Shown in pieces: positions 43,988 through 52,881 of a stretch of 64,000 bases of DNA (position 1 is its first letter; every line of letters starts with the position of its first letter). The stretch covers positions 1 through 64,000 of the forward strand of contig NZ_BAAFZV010000002.1 of the NCBI RefSeq assembly GCF_045866565.1, in the 5' to 3' direction. The position numbers and the translations under genes are program-made. The stretch comes from Cognatilysobacter claricitrinus. GTDB lineage: Bacteria > Pseudomonadota > Gammaproteobacteria > Xanthomonadales > Xanthomonadaceae. The notes under the pieces were generated by a model. The model saw only the letters and a program-made list of their open reading frames with translations. It had not been told where the DNA came from and made no database searches.

Positions 43988-45565
43988 ATGCGAGTGCTGG
44001 CATGCGATGGAATCCATGACGACGGCCTGAAACTGTTCCGCGACGCGGGATGGGACGTGACCGTCGCGCCCGAGCCGATCAAGGACTCCGACGCACTCGC
44101 GCGCGCGCTCGTCGATGTCGACGCCGTGCTGGTGCGCTCGGCGACCAAGGTGCCGTCGGACGCGCTCATCCAGGCGACAAAATTGAAAGTGATCGGCCGC
44201 GCCGGCGCGGGTGTCGACACCATCGACGTCGACGCCGCCACCGCGCGTGGCATCGCAGTGATGAATGCGCCGGACGGCAACACCCTCGCCGCTGCGGAGC
44301 ACGCGATCGCGCTTCTATTCGCACTCGCGCGCCACATTCCGCGCGCCGATGCCGGCATGAAGGCCGGGCAATGGCCGAAGGCGGGGCTTACCGGCTTCGA
44401 GCTCGAAGGCAAGCGCCTGGGCGTGATCGGACTCGGCCGCATCGGCAGCACCGTCGCGCGCAAGGCGCGTGGCATCGGCATGGAAGTCGCCGCGTATGAC
44501 CCGTTCCTTCCTGCATCCGCGGCGGGCAAGGGAAGCGTGCCGCTGATGACGCTCGACGATCTGCTCGCGTGGGCCGACATCGTCACGCTACACATTCCGC
44601 GCACCAAGGAAACGACCAACCTGCTGTCCGAAGCGCGGATGCGCGCGATGAAGCCGGGCGCGATGTTGATCAACGCGGCCCGCGGCGGCCTGGTCGATGA
44701 AGCCGCTTTGCTGCGCCTGCTAGACGAAGGCCATCTGGCCGGCGCCGCACTCGATACGTTCGTCACCGAGCCGCTGCAGGAAGACTCGCCGCTTCGCAAC
44801 AATCCGAACGTCGTGCTGACGCCGCATCTGGGTGCGTCGACGAGCGAAGCGCAGCAGGCGGTGAGTACCATCCTGGCGCGACAGATCATCGATTTCGTCG
44901 AGACCGGCGCGGTGGCGGGCTGCGTCAACCTGCCGCCGCTCACCGCGGAAGCCGCGCGCGAAGTCGGGCCGTGGATGCCGTTGATGACTGCGCTTGGTCG
45001 CGTTGCGTCGCGCCTGGTTCCCGCACCGACGCGCCTGCATATCCGCTATGCCGGCCGCACTGAAGGCCTCGACACGCGACCGTTGACGCGACTGCTCGTG
45101 TCGTCCCTGCTCGGCGCTGCATCGGGCCGCGTCACCCCGGTCAATGCGCTGCAGGAGGCGACAGCGCGCGGGCTCGAGGTGTCGGAGACGATCGGTGGCG
45201 AAGGCGACGGCTACGACCGCCTGGTGCGGCTGACGATCGAGGGCGACAACGCCGGACGCGCCGTGCGGCGCGAGATCGACGCCACCCTGCATCGCGCGCC
45301 ACGCGTCGTCGCGCTCGACGGCGTCGAGATCGAATTCGATCCGCTTGCCCACGTCCTGCTGATGCGCAACGAGGATCGTCCCGGCATGGTCGGCACGGTC
45401 GGTTCGCAGCTCGGCGCTGCCGGCATCAACATCATCAGCTTCGCGCTCGGTGCGGCGGGCGACGGGTATGCGCGCGCCGCGATCACCATCGACCGCGAGA
45501 TCGACGAATCGCAACTCGACGTGCTGCGCGCCACGCCCGGCGTGTTCTCGATCCAGCAGGTCTGA
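43988..45565 (+). CDS. serA: D-3-phosphoglycerate dehydrogenase
   Basis: 525 residues, the long PGDH form: substrate/NAD domains (about 1-315; LGVIGLGRIGSTVARKARG binds NAD; GRAGAGVDTIDVD), an intervening domain (about 320-450) and a C-terminal ACT domain (about 455-525) for serine feedback. It makes 3-phosphohydroxypyruvate, the entry to serine synthesis. The start at MRVLACDGIHDDGL follows AAGGAG by 10 bases. An upstream in-frame extension runs through the structured leader and is not family-like. The histidine phosphatase gene starts 3 bases after the stop. Confidence 0.95.
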   Translation: MRVLACDGIHDDGLKLFRDAGWDVTVAPEPIKDSDALARALVDVDAVLVRSATKVPSDALIQATKLKVIGRAGAGVDTIDVDAATARGIAVMNAPDGNTLAAAEHAIALLFALARHIPRADAGMKAGQWPKAGLTGFELEGKRLGVIGLGRIGSTVARKARGIGMEVAAYDPFLPASAAGKGSVPLMTLDDLLAWADIVTLHIPRTKETTNLLSEARMRAMKPGAMLINAARGGLVDEAALLRLLDEGHLAGAALDTFVTEPLQEDSPLRNNPNVVLTPHLGASTSEAQQAVSTILARQIIDFVETGAVAGCVNLPPLTAEAAREVGPWMPLMTALGRVASRLVPAPTRLHIRYAGRTEGLDTRPLTRLLVSSLLGAASGRVTPVNALQEATARGLEVSETIGGEGDGYDRLVRLTIEGDNAGRAVRREIDATLHRAPRVVALDGVEIEFDPLAHVLLMRNEDRPGMVGTVGSQLGAAGINIISFALGAAGDGYARAAITIDREIDESQLDVLRATPGVFSIQQV

Positions 45566-45568
45566 CGC

Positions 45569-46210
45569 ATGAAGATCATCCTTGCCCGCCACGGCGAAAC
45601 GCCGTGGAACGCCGAGGGCCGCTACCAGGGCCAGGTCGACATTCCGTTGTCGCCGGTCGGAGAAGCGCAGGCCGAAGCGTTGGCGCTGCGGCTGCGCGAC
45701 GTGCCGATCGCGCGCGCGGTCGCGTCGCCGCTGTCGCGCGCGAAGAGCACCGCGGAGATCGCGCTCGGCGATCGCGCACCGATGCTCGGCAGCGATGCAG
45801 GGCTGATGGAGATCGCGCACGGCGAATGGGAGGGCCTGCTCGCGAGCGAGATCCGCGATCGCGACGGCAAACGGCTGATGGCATGGCGCGATGCGCCCCA
45901 CGAGGTGCTGATGCCGCAGGGCGAGTCGCTGCAGCAGGTGCTCGATCGCGCGTGGCCGGCGTTCGCGCGCGCCTGCGACGGACTCGGCGCGGACGACACG
46001 CTGCTGGTCGTCGCCCACGATGCGGTCAATCGCGTGCTGCTGTGCCGGGTGCTCGGCCTGCCGCTCGCGAATCTCTGGCGATTCCGGCAGGCACCGACGA
46101 CGGTGAACCTGCTCGAAGGCGCGGACGCCGACCACCTCGACGTCGTCCGCCTCAACGACAGCAGTCACCACACCGCACTGTTCGGCGAGGCCGTGCATCG
46201 CGCGCTGTAG
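45569..46210 (+). CDS. Histidine phosphatase family protein
   Basis: 213 residues, phosphoglycerate-mutase-like fold. The catalytic set is visible: Arg7-His8-Gly9 (RHGET), Arg57, Glu81 and His150 in VVAHDAVNRVLL. Such proteins include CobC, GpmB and metal-independent phosphoserine phosphatases. The gene is 3 bases downstream of serA, so a role in dephosphorylating phosphoserine is plausible but unproven. The stop TAG lies inside a palindromic repeat (46207-46227). Confidence 0.88.
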   Translation: MKIILARHGETPWNAEGRYQGQVDIPLSPVGEAQAEALALRLRDVPIARAVASPLSRAKSTAEIALGDRAPMLGSDAGLMEIAHGEWEGLLASEIRDRDGKRLMAWRDAPHEVLMPQGESLQQVLDRAWPAFARACDGLGADDTLLVVAHDAVNRVLLCRVLGLPLANLWRFRQAPTTVNLLEGADADHLDVVRLNDSSHHTALFGEAVHRAL

Positions 46211-46269
46211 GGGCGGTTCGACCCGCCTCTGCGTGCGTTCGAACAGTGGCGGGTCGAGACCCGCCCTAC
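46207..46269. repeat. REP-like repeat pair overlapping the phosphatase stop
   Basis: Inverted copies of the same unit as at 37597: GTAGGGGCGGTTC with GACCCGCC (46207-46227) and GGCGGGTCGAGACCCGCCC plus TAC (46248-46269). The TAG stop of the phosphatase gene is part of the first copy, and the second copy ends next to the folC start. Confidence 0.75.
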
Positions 46270-46272
46270 AAT
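46267..46272 (+). promoter_or_regulatory. TACAAT -10-like element at the repeat edge before folC
   Basis: TACAAT spans the end of the repeat; the folC ATG is only 7 bases beyond it and no Shine-Dalgarno is seen, so a leaderless transcript is one possibility. No clear -35. Confidence 0.3.
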
Positions 46273-46278
46273 TCGCGC

Positions 46279-47553
46279 ATGACGTCCGAACTCGATCTCT
46301 GGCTGGCCCGCCTCGAAAAGCAGCATCCGCGCAGCGTGGATCTGGGTCTCGACCGCATCCGCGCCGTGCACGAGCGGCTGGGACTGACGCGGCCGGCGCC
46401 GGTAGTGATCACCGTCGGCGGCACCAACGGCAAGGGGTCGACGGTGGCGTTCATCGAGGCGATCGCGCGCGCGCAGGGGCTGCGCGTCGGGGCGTACACG
46501 TCGCCGCACCTGCTGCGCTACAACGAGCGCATCCGCATTGACGGTCGTGACGCGGACGACGCTTCGATCGTCGAAGCATTCGAAGCGATCGAGGCCGCGC
46601 GCGGCGATACCACGCTGACGTACTTCGAGGTCGGCACGCTGGCGGCGTTGTGGCTGCTCGAACGCGCGTTGCTTGATCTCGCGATCCTCGAGGTCGGGCT
46701 CGGTGGACGTCTCGATGCAACGAATCTCGTCGATGCCGACGTCGCGGTGATCACCACCGTCGACATCGACCACACCGACTGGCTCGGGCCGGACATCGAA
46801 TCGATCGGTTTCGAAAAGGCGGGCATCGCGCGCGCGTGGAAGCCGCTGGTGCTGGGCGACGACGATCCGCCGTCGAGCGTGCTGCGCCATGCGTATTCGA
46901 TCGGCGCGAATGCGCTGCGGATCGGCTGCGACTTCTTCGTCGATGCGAACGACGGCGGCGACACATGGCGTTGGCGTGCGGTCGGCGAGCAGTACGACCT
47001 GCCGCGCCCGGCACTCGCCGCGCCGTCGCAACTTCGCAATGCGGCGGTCGCGATCGCGGCGCTGCGGGCGAGTCCGTTGGAGATCGACGAGCGCGCGATC
47101 GCCGAAGGCGTGGCGAACGCGCGTATCGCCGCACGGTTGCAGCGCGTCGAACGCGGCGGCGTCGAATACGTCGTCGACGTCGCGCACAACCCGCAGGCGG
47201 CGCGCGAACTCGCGGCGTGGCTGGCGCGGACGCCGGCGAACGGGCGGGTGATCGCGCTGTTCGCGGCATTGGGCGACAAGGACGCGGCAGGCGTGGTCGG
47301 CGCGCTCGCGACCGGCGTCGACGCCTGGCACATCGCTGGGCTTCCGGGGCACGGGCCACGCGCGGTCGAGGTCGATGCGTTCGCCGAACGTCTCACCGAT
47401 ACGGTCGCTTCGACCGCGACGCCGTGGCCCGACGTCGCGTCCGCGATCGCGGGGATCGACGCGCACACGGGCGATCGTGTCCTGGTGTTCGGCTCGTTCC
47501 ACACCGCGGCCGACGCACTGCGGTCGCTTGCCGCGGGAGCGACCGGCGGCTGA
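46279..47553 (+). CDS. folC: Bifunctional dihydrofolate synthase / folylpolyglutamate synthase
   Basis: 424 residues, Mur-ligase fold. Adds glutamate to dihydropteroate and to folates. P-loop GTNGKGST at residues 48-55; EVGLGGRLDATNLVD and TTVDIDHTDWLG are the family motifs; the C-terminal domain has DVAHNPQAARELA. It begins the conserved run folC-dedD-cvpA-purF. The ATG at 46279 follows a palindromic repeat with no visible RBS. Confidence 0.95.
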   Translation: MTSELDLWLARLEKQHPRSVDLGLDRIRAVHERLGLTRPAPVVITVGGTNGKGSTVAFIEAIARAQGLRVGAYTSPHLLRYNERIRIDGRDADDASIVEAFEAIEAARGDTTLTYFEVGTLAALWLLERALLDLAILEVGLGGRLDATNLVDADVAVITTVDIDHTDWLGPDIESIGFEKAGIARAWKPLVLGDDDPPSSVLRHAYSIGANALRIGCDFFVDANDGGDTWRWRAVGEQYDLPRPALAAPSQLRNAAVAIAALRASPLEIDERAIAEGVANARIAARLQRVERGGVEYVVDVAHNPQAARELAAWLARTPANGRVIALFAALGDKDAAGVVGALATGVDAWHIAGLPGHGPRAVEVDAFAERLTDTVASTATPWPDVASAIAGIDAHTGDRVLVFGSFHTAADALRSLAAGATGG

Positions 47554-47592
47554 ACGGAACAGCGTCGGCCGGGGTCGCCGGGAGTCGACGCG

Positions 47593-47598
47593 TATAAT
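47593..47598 (+). promoter_or_regulatory. Perfect TATAAT before the SPOR-protein gene
   Basis: TATAAT lies 43 bases upstream of the ATG at 47641; the -35 is weak. It could give dedD-cvpA-purF a promoter separate from folC. Confidence 0.45.
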
Positions 47599-47640
47599 TC
47601 GCCGCGACAAGGCGGGCCGCCCCCGCCGCATGCGGACGCG

Positions 47641-48675
47641 ATGGAACCTGCCCTGAAACAGCGGCTGCTCGGCGCGGCGGTGCTCGTCGCCCTGGCAGTG
47701 GTCTTCCTGCCCCTCCTCGTGATGGATCCCGCGCCCGACAGCGGCGCATCGCGCGTTCCGCTCAAGGTGCCGCCGGCCCCCGAGGCGGCGAGCGGCGACA
47801 CCCGCACGCTCGACCTGCCGCTGGCGCCGGAGCCGACCGGCAGGCCGGTGCTGTCGGCGCCGGTCGAGGCTGGTGTCGGCGCGCCCGAGGCCGCGTCCGT
47901 CGCGCCACCGCCGGCGACGCCCAGTACCGCCGCCGGCAACTACGCAGTCAATTTCGGCAGCTATGCGACCGAGTCCGACGCGGCGCGCGTGATCGGCGCG
48001 CTCGGCGCGGCGCATCTGCCCGCCTACCAGGAACCGGCGCCGCTGGGCCTGCGCACCGTCCACCGCGTGCGCATCGGCCCCTTCGCGACGTCCGCCGACG
48101 CCGAAGCCGCGCGCCTCGCCGCGGGCCGCGTGCGCAGCGACGTCAACGCCAAGGTGGTCGTGCTCGACGCCGACACCGCGACACCCGCGAAAGCAGTCGC
48201 GACGACTACCGCGCCCGCGTCGACGCAACAGGCCGTCACCGCGACGCCGCTGCCTGCCGCACCGGCAACGCCCGCGCGCGCAACGCCGTCGCCCGATAAC
48301 GCGACGACCACCGTGGCAGCCGGCACGCAGCGACCCGCCTCGGCCGCCAGTGCGCCACCGAAGCCCTCGGCACCGCCTACGCCGCCGCCTGCGCCGCCTG
48401 CATCCACGGTCGTCGCGACGTCCGCGCCCGCCGCGGCCAACGTCGGCTTCGCCGTGCAACTCGGCGCATTCGCCGACGCCGCGGAAGCGGCGCGCATGCG
48501 CGATCGCGCGCGCGCCGCCGGCTTCGCCGCGTTCATCGAGAAGGTCCACACCGATCGCGGCGACCTGAACCGCGTGCGGGTCGGCCCGGTACCCGATCGT
48601 GCGGCCGCCGATGCGCTGCGTTCGCAGGTCGCTGCGAAGGTCGGCGTGAGCGGCATCGTCCGCCCGCATCCCTAG
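47641..48675 (+). CDS. SPOR-domain cell division protein, DedD-like
   Basis: 344 residues. One N-terminal membrane helix (about 8-28, LLGAAVLVALAVVFLPLLV), a long Pro/Ala/Thr linker, a first SPOR domain (about 99-180, YAVNFGSYATESDAARVIGAL) and a second SPOR domain at the C terminus (about 262-344, GFAVQLGAFADAAEAARMRD). SPOR domains bind denuded septal peptidoglycan. E. coli DedD has only one SPOR domain, so this protein is a two-domain variant. Context is the conserved folC-cvpA-purF neighbourhood. Confidence 0.88.
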   Translation: MEPALKQRLLGAAVLVALAVVFLPLLVMDPAPDSGASRVPLKVPPAPEAASGDTRTLDLPLAPEPTGRPVLSAPVEAGVGAPEAASVAPPPATPSTAAGNYAVNFGSYATESDAARVIGALGAAHLPAYQEPAPLGLRTVHRVRIGPFATSADAEAARLAAGRVRSDVNAKVVVLDADTATPAKAVATTTAPASTQQAVTATPLPAAPATPARATPSPDNATTTVAAGTQRPASAASAPPKPSAPPTPPPAPPASTVVATSAPAAANVGFAVQLGAFADAAEAARMRDRARAAGFAAFIEKVHTDRGDLNRVRVGPVPDRAAADALRSQVAAKVGVSGIVRPHP

Positions 48676-48677
48676 CG

Positions 48678-49226
48678 ATGAGTTCGCTCGACTGGCTGCT
48701 GCTCGCGATCCTCGGCGTTTCGGCGCTGACGGGCCTGATGCGCGGCTTCGTCGGCGTGGTTGCGTCGTTCGCGGCGTGGTTGCTGGGCGGTAGCGCGGCG
48801 CTGTTGCTCGGCGGTGGCGTCGCGCGCGCCATTGCAGGCCGTGCCGACCCGACGCCCGTGCAACTGCTCGCCGGTTACGGCATCTGTTTCGTGGCGACGT
48901 CGATCGCCGTGGCGATCGTCGCCTTCCTCATGCGACGCGCGCTCAAGGCCGCTGGCCTGGACGGCGTCGATCGCATGCTGGGGCTCGCGATCGGCAGCCT
49001 GCGAGGCATCGCGATGGCGTGCGCGGTGGTGCTGCTGCTCGGCTTCACCGCGATCCCGCGCCAGCGGCCGTGGCAGGCGTCCGCGCTGGTGCCGCTTTTC
49101 AAGCCCGGTGCGCGTTGGATGTCGACGTGGCTGCCGGTATGGGCGCGCGAGCGAATCGACCTCGACGGCGCCACGCCCGCTCGAAACCTCCCGGAACCGC
49201 CCCCATTACCGGGGCTTCCCGTCTGA
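48678..49226 (+). CDS. cvpA: CvpA-family membrane protein
   Basis: 182 residues with about four membrane segments. CvpA is linked to colicin V production and to envelope stress and deoxycholate resistance in enterobacteria; the molecular role is uncertain. Family features: MSSLDWLLLAILGVSALTGLMRGF at the N terminus and GLDGVDRMLGLAIGSLRGIA mid-protein. It starts 2 bases after the SPOR gene and precedes purF by 21 bases. Confidence 0.92.
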   Translation: MSSLDWLLLAILGVSALTGLMRGFVGVVASFAAWLLGGSAALLLGGGVARAIAGRADPTPVQLLAGYGICFVATSIAVAIVAFLMRRALKAAGLDGVDRMLGLAIGSLRGIAMACAVVLLLGFTAIPRQRPWQASALVPLFKPGARWMSTWLPVWARERIDLDGATPARNLPEPPPLPGLPV

Positions 49227-49247
49227 TCTTCTGCAGGACATCGAATC

Positions 49248-50717
49248 ATGTGCGGCATCATCGGAATCGTCGGCCAAAGCGACGTCGCGGGTCAGCTCTA
49301 CGACGGGCTGACCGTGCTCCAGCATCGCGGCCAGGACGCTGCCGGCATCGCCACCGCCAGCGGCTCGAAGATCCGCGTGCACAAGGGCAACGGGCTCGTC
49401 AGTGACGTGTTCGACGAGGCGTCGATGCAGCTGCTGCAGGGACACTTCGGCATCGGCCATTGCCGCTATCCGACCGCGGGCAGCGCGGGTTGTGACGAAG
49501 CACAGCCGTTCTACGTCAACTCGCCGTACGGCATCGCGCTGGCGCACAACGGCAACCTCATCAACACCGACGCGCTGCGTCGCGAGGTGTTCGAGCAGGA
49601 CAAACGCAACGTCAACACCGAGTCCGACTCGGAGGTGCTGCTCAACGTGTTCGCGCACGAACTCGACGTGCAGGGCGTGCTCTCGCCGGAGTCGATCTTC
49701 AAGGCGATCGAGGGCGTGCACCGTCGCTGCGTCGGCGGTTATGCGGTGGTGGCGACCGTGCTCGGGTTCGGGCTCGTCGCGTTCCGCGACCCGCACGGCA
49801 TCCGCCCGCTGGTGCTTGGCAAGCGCAGCAGCAATGGCCGCGACGAATACGCGGTCGCGTCCGAGTCGGTCGCGCTGGACCTGCTCGGTTTCGACCGCCT
49901 GCGCGACGTGCGCCCTGGCGAGGGCGTCGTGGTCACGGCCGACGGCGTGCTGCACACGCGCGCCTGCGCCGAAGAGCGCGCGGCGACGCCGTGCATCTTC
50001 GAATACGTGTATTTCGCGCGTCCCGATTCGATGATGGACGACGTGTCGGTGCACAAGGCGCGCATGCGCATGGGCCAGAAACTCGGCGAGAAGATCCTGC
50101 GCCTGCGGCCCGGCCACGACATCGACGTCGTCATCCCGATTCCCGACACCTCGCGCGATGCCGCGCTGGAAATCGCCAACGTGCTCGGCGTGAAGTACCG
50201 CGAGGGCTTCATCAAGAACCGCTACGTCGGCCGCACCTTCATCATGCCGGGGCAGGGCGAGCGCGCGAAATCGGTGCGTCGCAAGCTCAATCCGATTCCG
50301 CTGGAATTCCGCGGCCGCAACGTGTTGCTGGTCGACGACTCGATCGTGCGCGGCACCACCTCCAAGCAGATCGTGCAGATGGCGCGCGATGCGGGTGCCG
50401 CGAAGGTGTACCTCGCATCCGCGGCGCCGCCCGTGCGGTTCCCGAACATCTACGGCATCGACATGCCGTCGGCCGACGAACTCGTCGCGCACGATCGCAC
50501 CGATGATGAAGTGCAGGAGTTGCTGGGTTGCGACTGGCTGATCTACCAGGACCTGTCCGACCTGGAAGAAGCGGTGTCCGGACCGAAGCACCGCATCGAC
50601 GCGTTCGATTCGTCGTGCTTCAACGGCGACTACGTGACCGGCGTCGAACCGGGTTACTTCGAGCGCATCAAGCAGCTGCGTTCGGACGCCGCCAAGCAGG
50701 CGCGGAAGGTGGCGTGA
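49248..50717 (+). CDS. purF: Amidophosphoribosyltransferase
   Basis: 489 residues. The first committed step of purine synthesis: PRPP and glutamine to phosphoribosylamine. Cys2 (MCGIIGIVG) is the Ntn glutaminase nucleophile; the PRPP loop VLLVDDSIVRGTTSKQ lies about residues 361-376. It is the E. coli-like type, without the propeptide or iron-sulfur cluster of the Bacillus form. Confidence 0.97.
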   Translation: MCGIIGIVGQSDVAGQLYDGLTVLQHRGQDAAGIATASGSKIRVHKGNGLVSDVFDEASMQLLQGHFGIGHCRYPTAGSAGCDEAQPFYVNSPYGIALAHNGNLINTDALRREVFEQDKRNVNTESDSEVLLNVFAHELDVQGVLSPESIFKAIEGVHRRCVGGYAVVATVLGFGLVAFRDPHGIRPLVLGKRSSNGRDEYAVASESVALDLLGFDRLRDVRPGEGVVVTADGVLHTRACAEERAATPCIFEYVYFARPDSMMDDVSVHKARMRMGQKLGEKILRLRPGHDIDVVIPIPDTSRDAALEIANVLGVKYREGFIKNRYVGRTFIMPGQGERAKSVRRKLNPIPLEFRGRNVLLVDDSIVRGTTSKQIVQMARDAGAAKVYLASAAPPVRFPNIYGIDMPSADELVAHDRTDDEVQELLGCDWLIYQDLSDLEEAVSGPKHRIDAFDSSCFNGDYVTGVEPGYFERIKQLRSDAAKQARKVA

Positions 50718-50718
50718 C

Positions 50719-51093
50719 ATGAAGTCGTTGCAGCTGGCGATGATTCCCGACGACGAGAACGGCGACGTGCTGCGCGCGATGGTCGAGGACGGCGACGACC
50801 TGACCATTCCGCGCGACATCGATTTCCACCTCGTGTTCGGCGAGAACGACGCCTCCAGAGCATTCACCGACGCCGCGAACCGTCTGCCGGACTTGCTGGT
50901 CACTGCGCCGGCAGTCGACGAGGAAGGGATCTGGCAGGTCGTCGTCACCCGCCACATGGCGGCGAAGCACGCCGACATCACCAAGCTGGAACACGACCTG
51001 ACGGTGCTGGCCGAATCGTTCGGCGGCTATCCGGATGGCTGGGAGTGTTCGCGCGCCGCCGGCCCCGAGCTCGAAGACGACGCGGACGCGTGA
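50719..51093 (+). CDS. RraB-like ribonuclease E inhibitor family protein
   Basis: 124 residues, acidic. The pattern IDFHLVFGENDASRAFTDAAN and the C-terminal VLAESFGGYPDGWE resembles the RraB family, which modulates RNase E in E. coli. The start is one base after the purF stop codon; its stop overlaps the next ATG (TGATG). Homology is judged by pattern only. Confidence 0.6.
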   Translation: MKSLQLAMIPDDENGDVLRAMVEDGDDLTIPRDIDFHLVFGENDASRAFTDAANRLPDLLVTAPAVDEEGIWQVVVTRHMAAKHADITKLEHDLTVLAESFGGYPDGWECSRAAGPELEDDADA

Positions 51094-51899
51094 TGGCCGG
51101 CGACCTGCACGCCGCGGCGCTCGGCTGCCTGCGCGCGGCGACGCCTGACGACAAGGTCGCGCGCACGTTCGAGGTGTTCGCGCGCTTCGAGCGCGGCGAA
51201 CTCGCGCCTCGATCCGATTCGCCCGCACCCGGGCCCATCGAAATGCCGGGTCGTCCCGATCGACCCAGGCTCGTTCCTGCGCGCGACCTGCCCAAGCGCG
51301 GTTTCGGCACGACGGAAGGCCTGGCCGCGTTCGTGCACGCGATCGCACACATCGAATTCAATGCGATCGACCTCGCTTGGGACGCCGTCTATCGCTATCG
51401 CGACATGCCGGCGCCGTTCTACGCGGACTGGGCATCGGTCGCGAACGACGAAGCGCGCCACTTCACGATGTTGCGCGCGCGGCTGCGCGAACTCGGTTTC
51501 GACTACGGCGACTTCGACGCGCATAACGGCCTGTGGGAAATGGCCGAGAAGACCGCGCACGATGGGCTGGCGCGAATGGCGCTGGTGCCGCGCGTACTCG
51601 AAGCGCGCGGGCTCGACGTCACGCCGGCAATGATCGTGAAGCTGCGCCAGCGCGGCGACGACGCGACCGCCGACATCCTCGAAGCGATCCTGCGCGAGGA
51701 AGTGGGGCACGTCGCCGCGGGAAGCCGATGGTTCCGCTGGCATTGCACGCAGCGCGGGCTGGAGCCGCAGGCGACGTTCAAGTCGCTGCTGGGCGAGTAC
51801 GCACGTGCGGTGCTCTACGGGCCGTTCAATCGCGAAGCGCGGCTGGAAGCAGGCTTCGATGCGGAAGAACTGGCGTCACTGGAAACGCTCGCGAACTGA
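51093..51899 (+). CDS. DUF455 ferritin-like protein
   Basis: 268 residues. The predicted diiron set appears as HIEFNAIDLAWDA, NDEARHFTML and REEVGHVAAG, with the E...ExxH spacing of ferritin-like four-helix bundles. DUF455 proteins lack an assigned reaction. The start overlaps the stop of the RraB-like gene by one base, so they are translationally coupled. Oxidation chemistry is a family-level inference. Confidence 0.82.
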   Translation: MAGDLHAAALGCLRAATPDDKVARTFEVFARFERGELAPRSDSPAPGPIEMPGRPDRPRLVPARDLPKRGFGTTEGLAAFVHAIAHIEFNAIDLAWDAVYRYRDMPAPFYADWASVANDEARHFTMLRARLRELGFDYGDFDAHNGLWEMAEKTAHDGLARMALVPRVLEARGLDVTPAMIVKLRQRGDDATADILEAILREEVGHVAAGSRWFRWHCTQRGLEPQATFKSLLGEYARAVLYGPFNREARLEAGFDAEELASLETLAN

Positions 51900-51913
51900 T
51901 CGTGCCCTCCGCG

Positions 51914-52648
51914 CTACGCGAGGCCTTCCAGCTCCACGCGATCACCGTCCACGCGCAGCACCGATCCGTGGTCGTACCAGTCGCCGAGAACCACGCGCCT
52001 GCACGCGCGTCCGCCGACATCGAGCGCGTGGATCGCCGGGCGATGCGTGTGGCCGTGGATCATCAGGTCGACGCCGTAGCGCGCGAAATATTCGTCGACC
52101 GTCGACGGCGCGACGTCCGTAATCGTTTCCATCGTGCCGGCGTTCTTCAGCGCAGCCTGTGCATCGCGGCTCTGCGCGCGTGCGTGCTGCGCGAACGCGA
52201 TGCGTGCGGCGAGCGGTTGTGACAGGAACTGCGCTTGCCATTTCGGATCGCGCGTCTGTGCACGGAACGCCATGTAGCCGGTGTCGGCAGTGCACAGCAG
52301 GTCGCCGTGCAGGATCAATGCGGGGCGACCTTCGAGCATCACCATCGACGGGTCCTGCACGATCGTCATGCCGGCGCGGCGTGCGTAGTCGTCGCCGAGC
52401 AGGAAGTCGCGATTGCCGCGGATGAAATACGCAGGCGTGCCCGTGTCGACGAGTTCGCGCAGTCCGCGCGCGACGGCGTTGCCGACGTCCGACGGATCGT
52501 CATCGCCCACCCAGGCCTCGAACAGGTCGCCGAGGATGTACAGCGCGTCCGCACCGCGGGCCTCGTCATGCAGGAAGCGCAGGAACAGGTCGGTGACCTG
52601 CGGGCGTTCGGCGTCGAGGTGCAGGTCGGAGATGAAGAGCGTGGTCAT
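51914..52648 (-). CDS. lpxH: UDP-2,3-diacylglucosamine diphosphatase
   Basis: 244 residues, calcineurin-like metallophosphatase of the lipid A pathway. Metal ligands: Asp8, His10, Asp41, Asn79 (GNRD) and His114; the C-terminal GHTH supplies His200 and His202. It makes lipid X at the inner membrane face. The start MTTLFISDLHLDAERP was chosen; upstream in-frame sequence is Arg/Ala-rich and unlike the family. It is convergent with the DUF455 gene. Confidence 0.96.
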   Translation of the reverse strand: MTTLFISDLHLDAERPQVTDLFLRFLHDEARGADALYILGDLFEAWVGDDDPSDVGNAVARGLRELVDTGTPAYFIRGNRDFLLGDDYARRAGMTIVQDPSMVMLEGRPALILHGDLLCTADTGYMAFRAQTRDPKWQAQFLSQPLAARIAFAQHARAQSRDAQAALKNAGTMETITDVAPSTVDEYFARYGVDLMIHGHTHRPAIHALDVGGRACRRVVLGDWYDHGSVLRVDGDRVELEGLA

Positions 52649-52881
52649 CGCCGCATTGTAAGAGCGGGGCGGCGATGGGCCGGCACGCCAGGCCGCGGCA
52701 TAACGCGTGGCGAAGCCACCGCCGGCCGCCACGATTGCGACGCGCCGCACGTCCCGGATGCGTACCGCGTGCCATGCCGATCCGCGGGCGTATAGTCGGG
52801 CCACCGGTCACGGCCTCAGGGGGGGGCGGTCGGTATGCGGATTCAGGACAACACGGGCGACGCCTGCGTCGAGGTTCGCGC

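Noticed and set aside
46165..48669. Minus-strand open frame of 834 codons antisense to folC and the SPOR gene
   Set aside because: Antisense shadow of recognised genes; Arg-rich low-complexity product.
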